Assembly: GCA_017431185.1 (NCBI GenBank)
Contig: JAFRLP010000583.1
Coordinates: 1 to 23,359, forward strand
Source: Victivallales bacterium
GTDB lineage: Bacteria > Verrucomicrobiota > Lentisphaeria > Oligosphaerales > Oligosphaeraceae
Length of the DNA: 23,359 bases
Direction: 5' to 3'
Shown: piece after piece, positions 23,348-23,359 of the stretch
How the letters are laid out: every line of letters begins with the position of its first letter
How positions within the stretch are numbered: position 1 is the stretch's first letter
Notes under the pieces: model-generated
The model's database searches: none
Seen by the model: only the letters and a program-made list of their open reading frames with translations
What the model was told of the DNA's origin: nothing
Translations under genes and position numbers: made by a program

Positions 23348-23359
23348 AAAAAAAGCGCC
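23348..23359 (-). terminator. Possible terminator half at the window edge
   Basis: The plus strand ends AAAAAAAGCGCC, so the minus strand starts GGCGC followed by seven T. This is what the 3' arm and T-tract of an intrinsic terminator for a gene beyond the right edge would look like. The 5' arm lies outside the window. Confidence 0.3.

Noticed and set aside
1..23359. CRISPR arrays, tRNA or rRNA genes, toxin-antitoxin or phage defence modules
   Set aside because: No regularly spaced repeats, tRNA arms or recognisable defence proteins were found when reading both strands.

Overview
The window looks like chromosomal DNA of a GC-rich, Gram-negative-type, polysaccharide-degrading bacterium of the Planctomycetota-Verrucomicrobiota-Chlamydiota group, most likely Lentisphaerota (Victivallis-like). 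This is inferred from gene content, not from any marker. The clues are a pseudopilin with an H-X9-DG motif, a secreted DUF4838 protein, a YdjY-domain lipoprotein-like/secreted protein, several non-secreted glycoside hydrolases without SusC/SusD, and an AraC regulator. No rRNA, tRNA, CRISPR array, integrase or insertion sequence was seen, and the longest gene-free stretch is under 200 bases. Nearly everything is on the minus strand; only an AraC regulator and a sugar-nucleotide epimerase (14613-16549) are on the plus strand.

Layout, read in minus-strand (transcription) order. (a) 23168 to 16553: a GNAT acetyltransferase, a GH28 polygalacturonase-like enzyme, a large secreted DUF4838 protein, a pseudopilin, an MBL-fold hydrolase, and a 175-base remnant of a second GH28-like gene. 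All are co-oriented; the gaps are 71 bases or less and the whole resembles a pectin-related accessory unit. (b) 14613-16549 (+): AraC regulator and UDP-glucuronate 4-epimerase overlapping by ATGA, divergent from a GH78-like rhamnosidase (14490-12934). (c) 12859 to 6091: metallophosphoesterase, GH2 glycosidase, D-Ala-D-Ala ligase (ddl), uvrB and a SAM methyltransferase, with a good promoter just upstream of the phosphoesterase. (d) 5940 to 2874: nadK, plsY, a YdjY-domain secreted protein and an RluA-family pseudouridine synthase, tightly packed with ATGA and TGATG overlaps and preceded by a promoter. (e) 2706 to 1: an unrecognised 211-residue protein followed after 3 bases by a second GH78 alpha-L-rhamnosidase that runs off the left edge.

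Functional picture (inference): the two GH78 enzymes, the GH28 enzyme, the GH2 enzyme, the DUF4838 protein and the UDP-glucuronate epimerase fit growth on, or remodelling of, rhamnose- and uronate-rich glycans such as rhamnogalacturonan. Only the DUF4838 protein and the YdjY protein carry visible signal peptides, so most depolymerisation would be cytoplasmic, acting on imported oligosaccharides; no transporter lies in the window. The glycan genes are interleaved with cell-wall, lipid, NADP and DNA-repair housekeeping genes and do not form one compact locus.

The most notable non-gene signals are: a GH28 gene collapsed by an internal deletion whose junction can be read in two frames; two promoters sharing the same TTGCAA -35 element, 16-base spacer and T-rich -10; a 68-base hairpin placed almost exactly at the predicted mRNA 5' end of the 211-residue protein; and a CTTGTCC/TTGTCCTTT repeat found upstream of two unrelated minus-strand genes.
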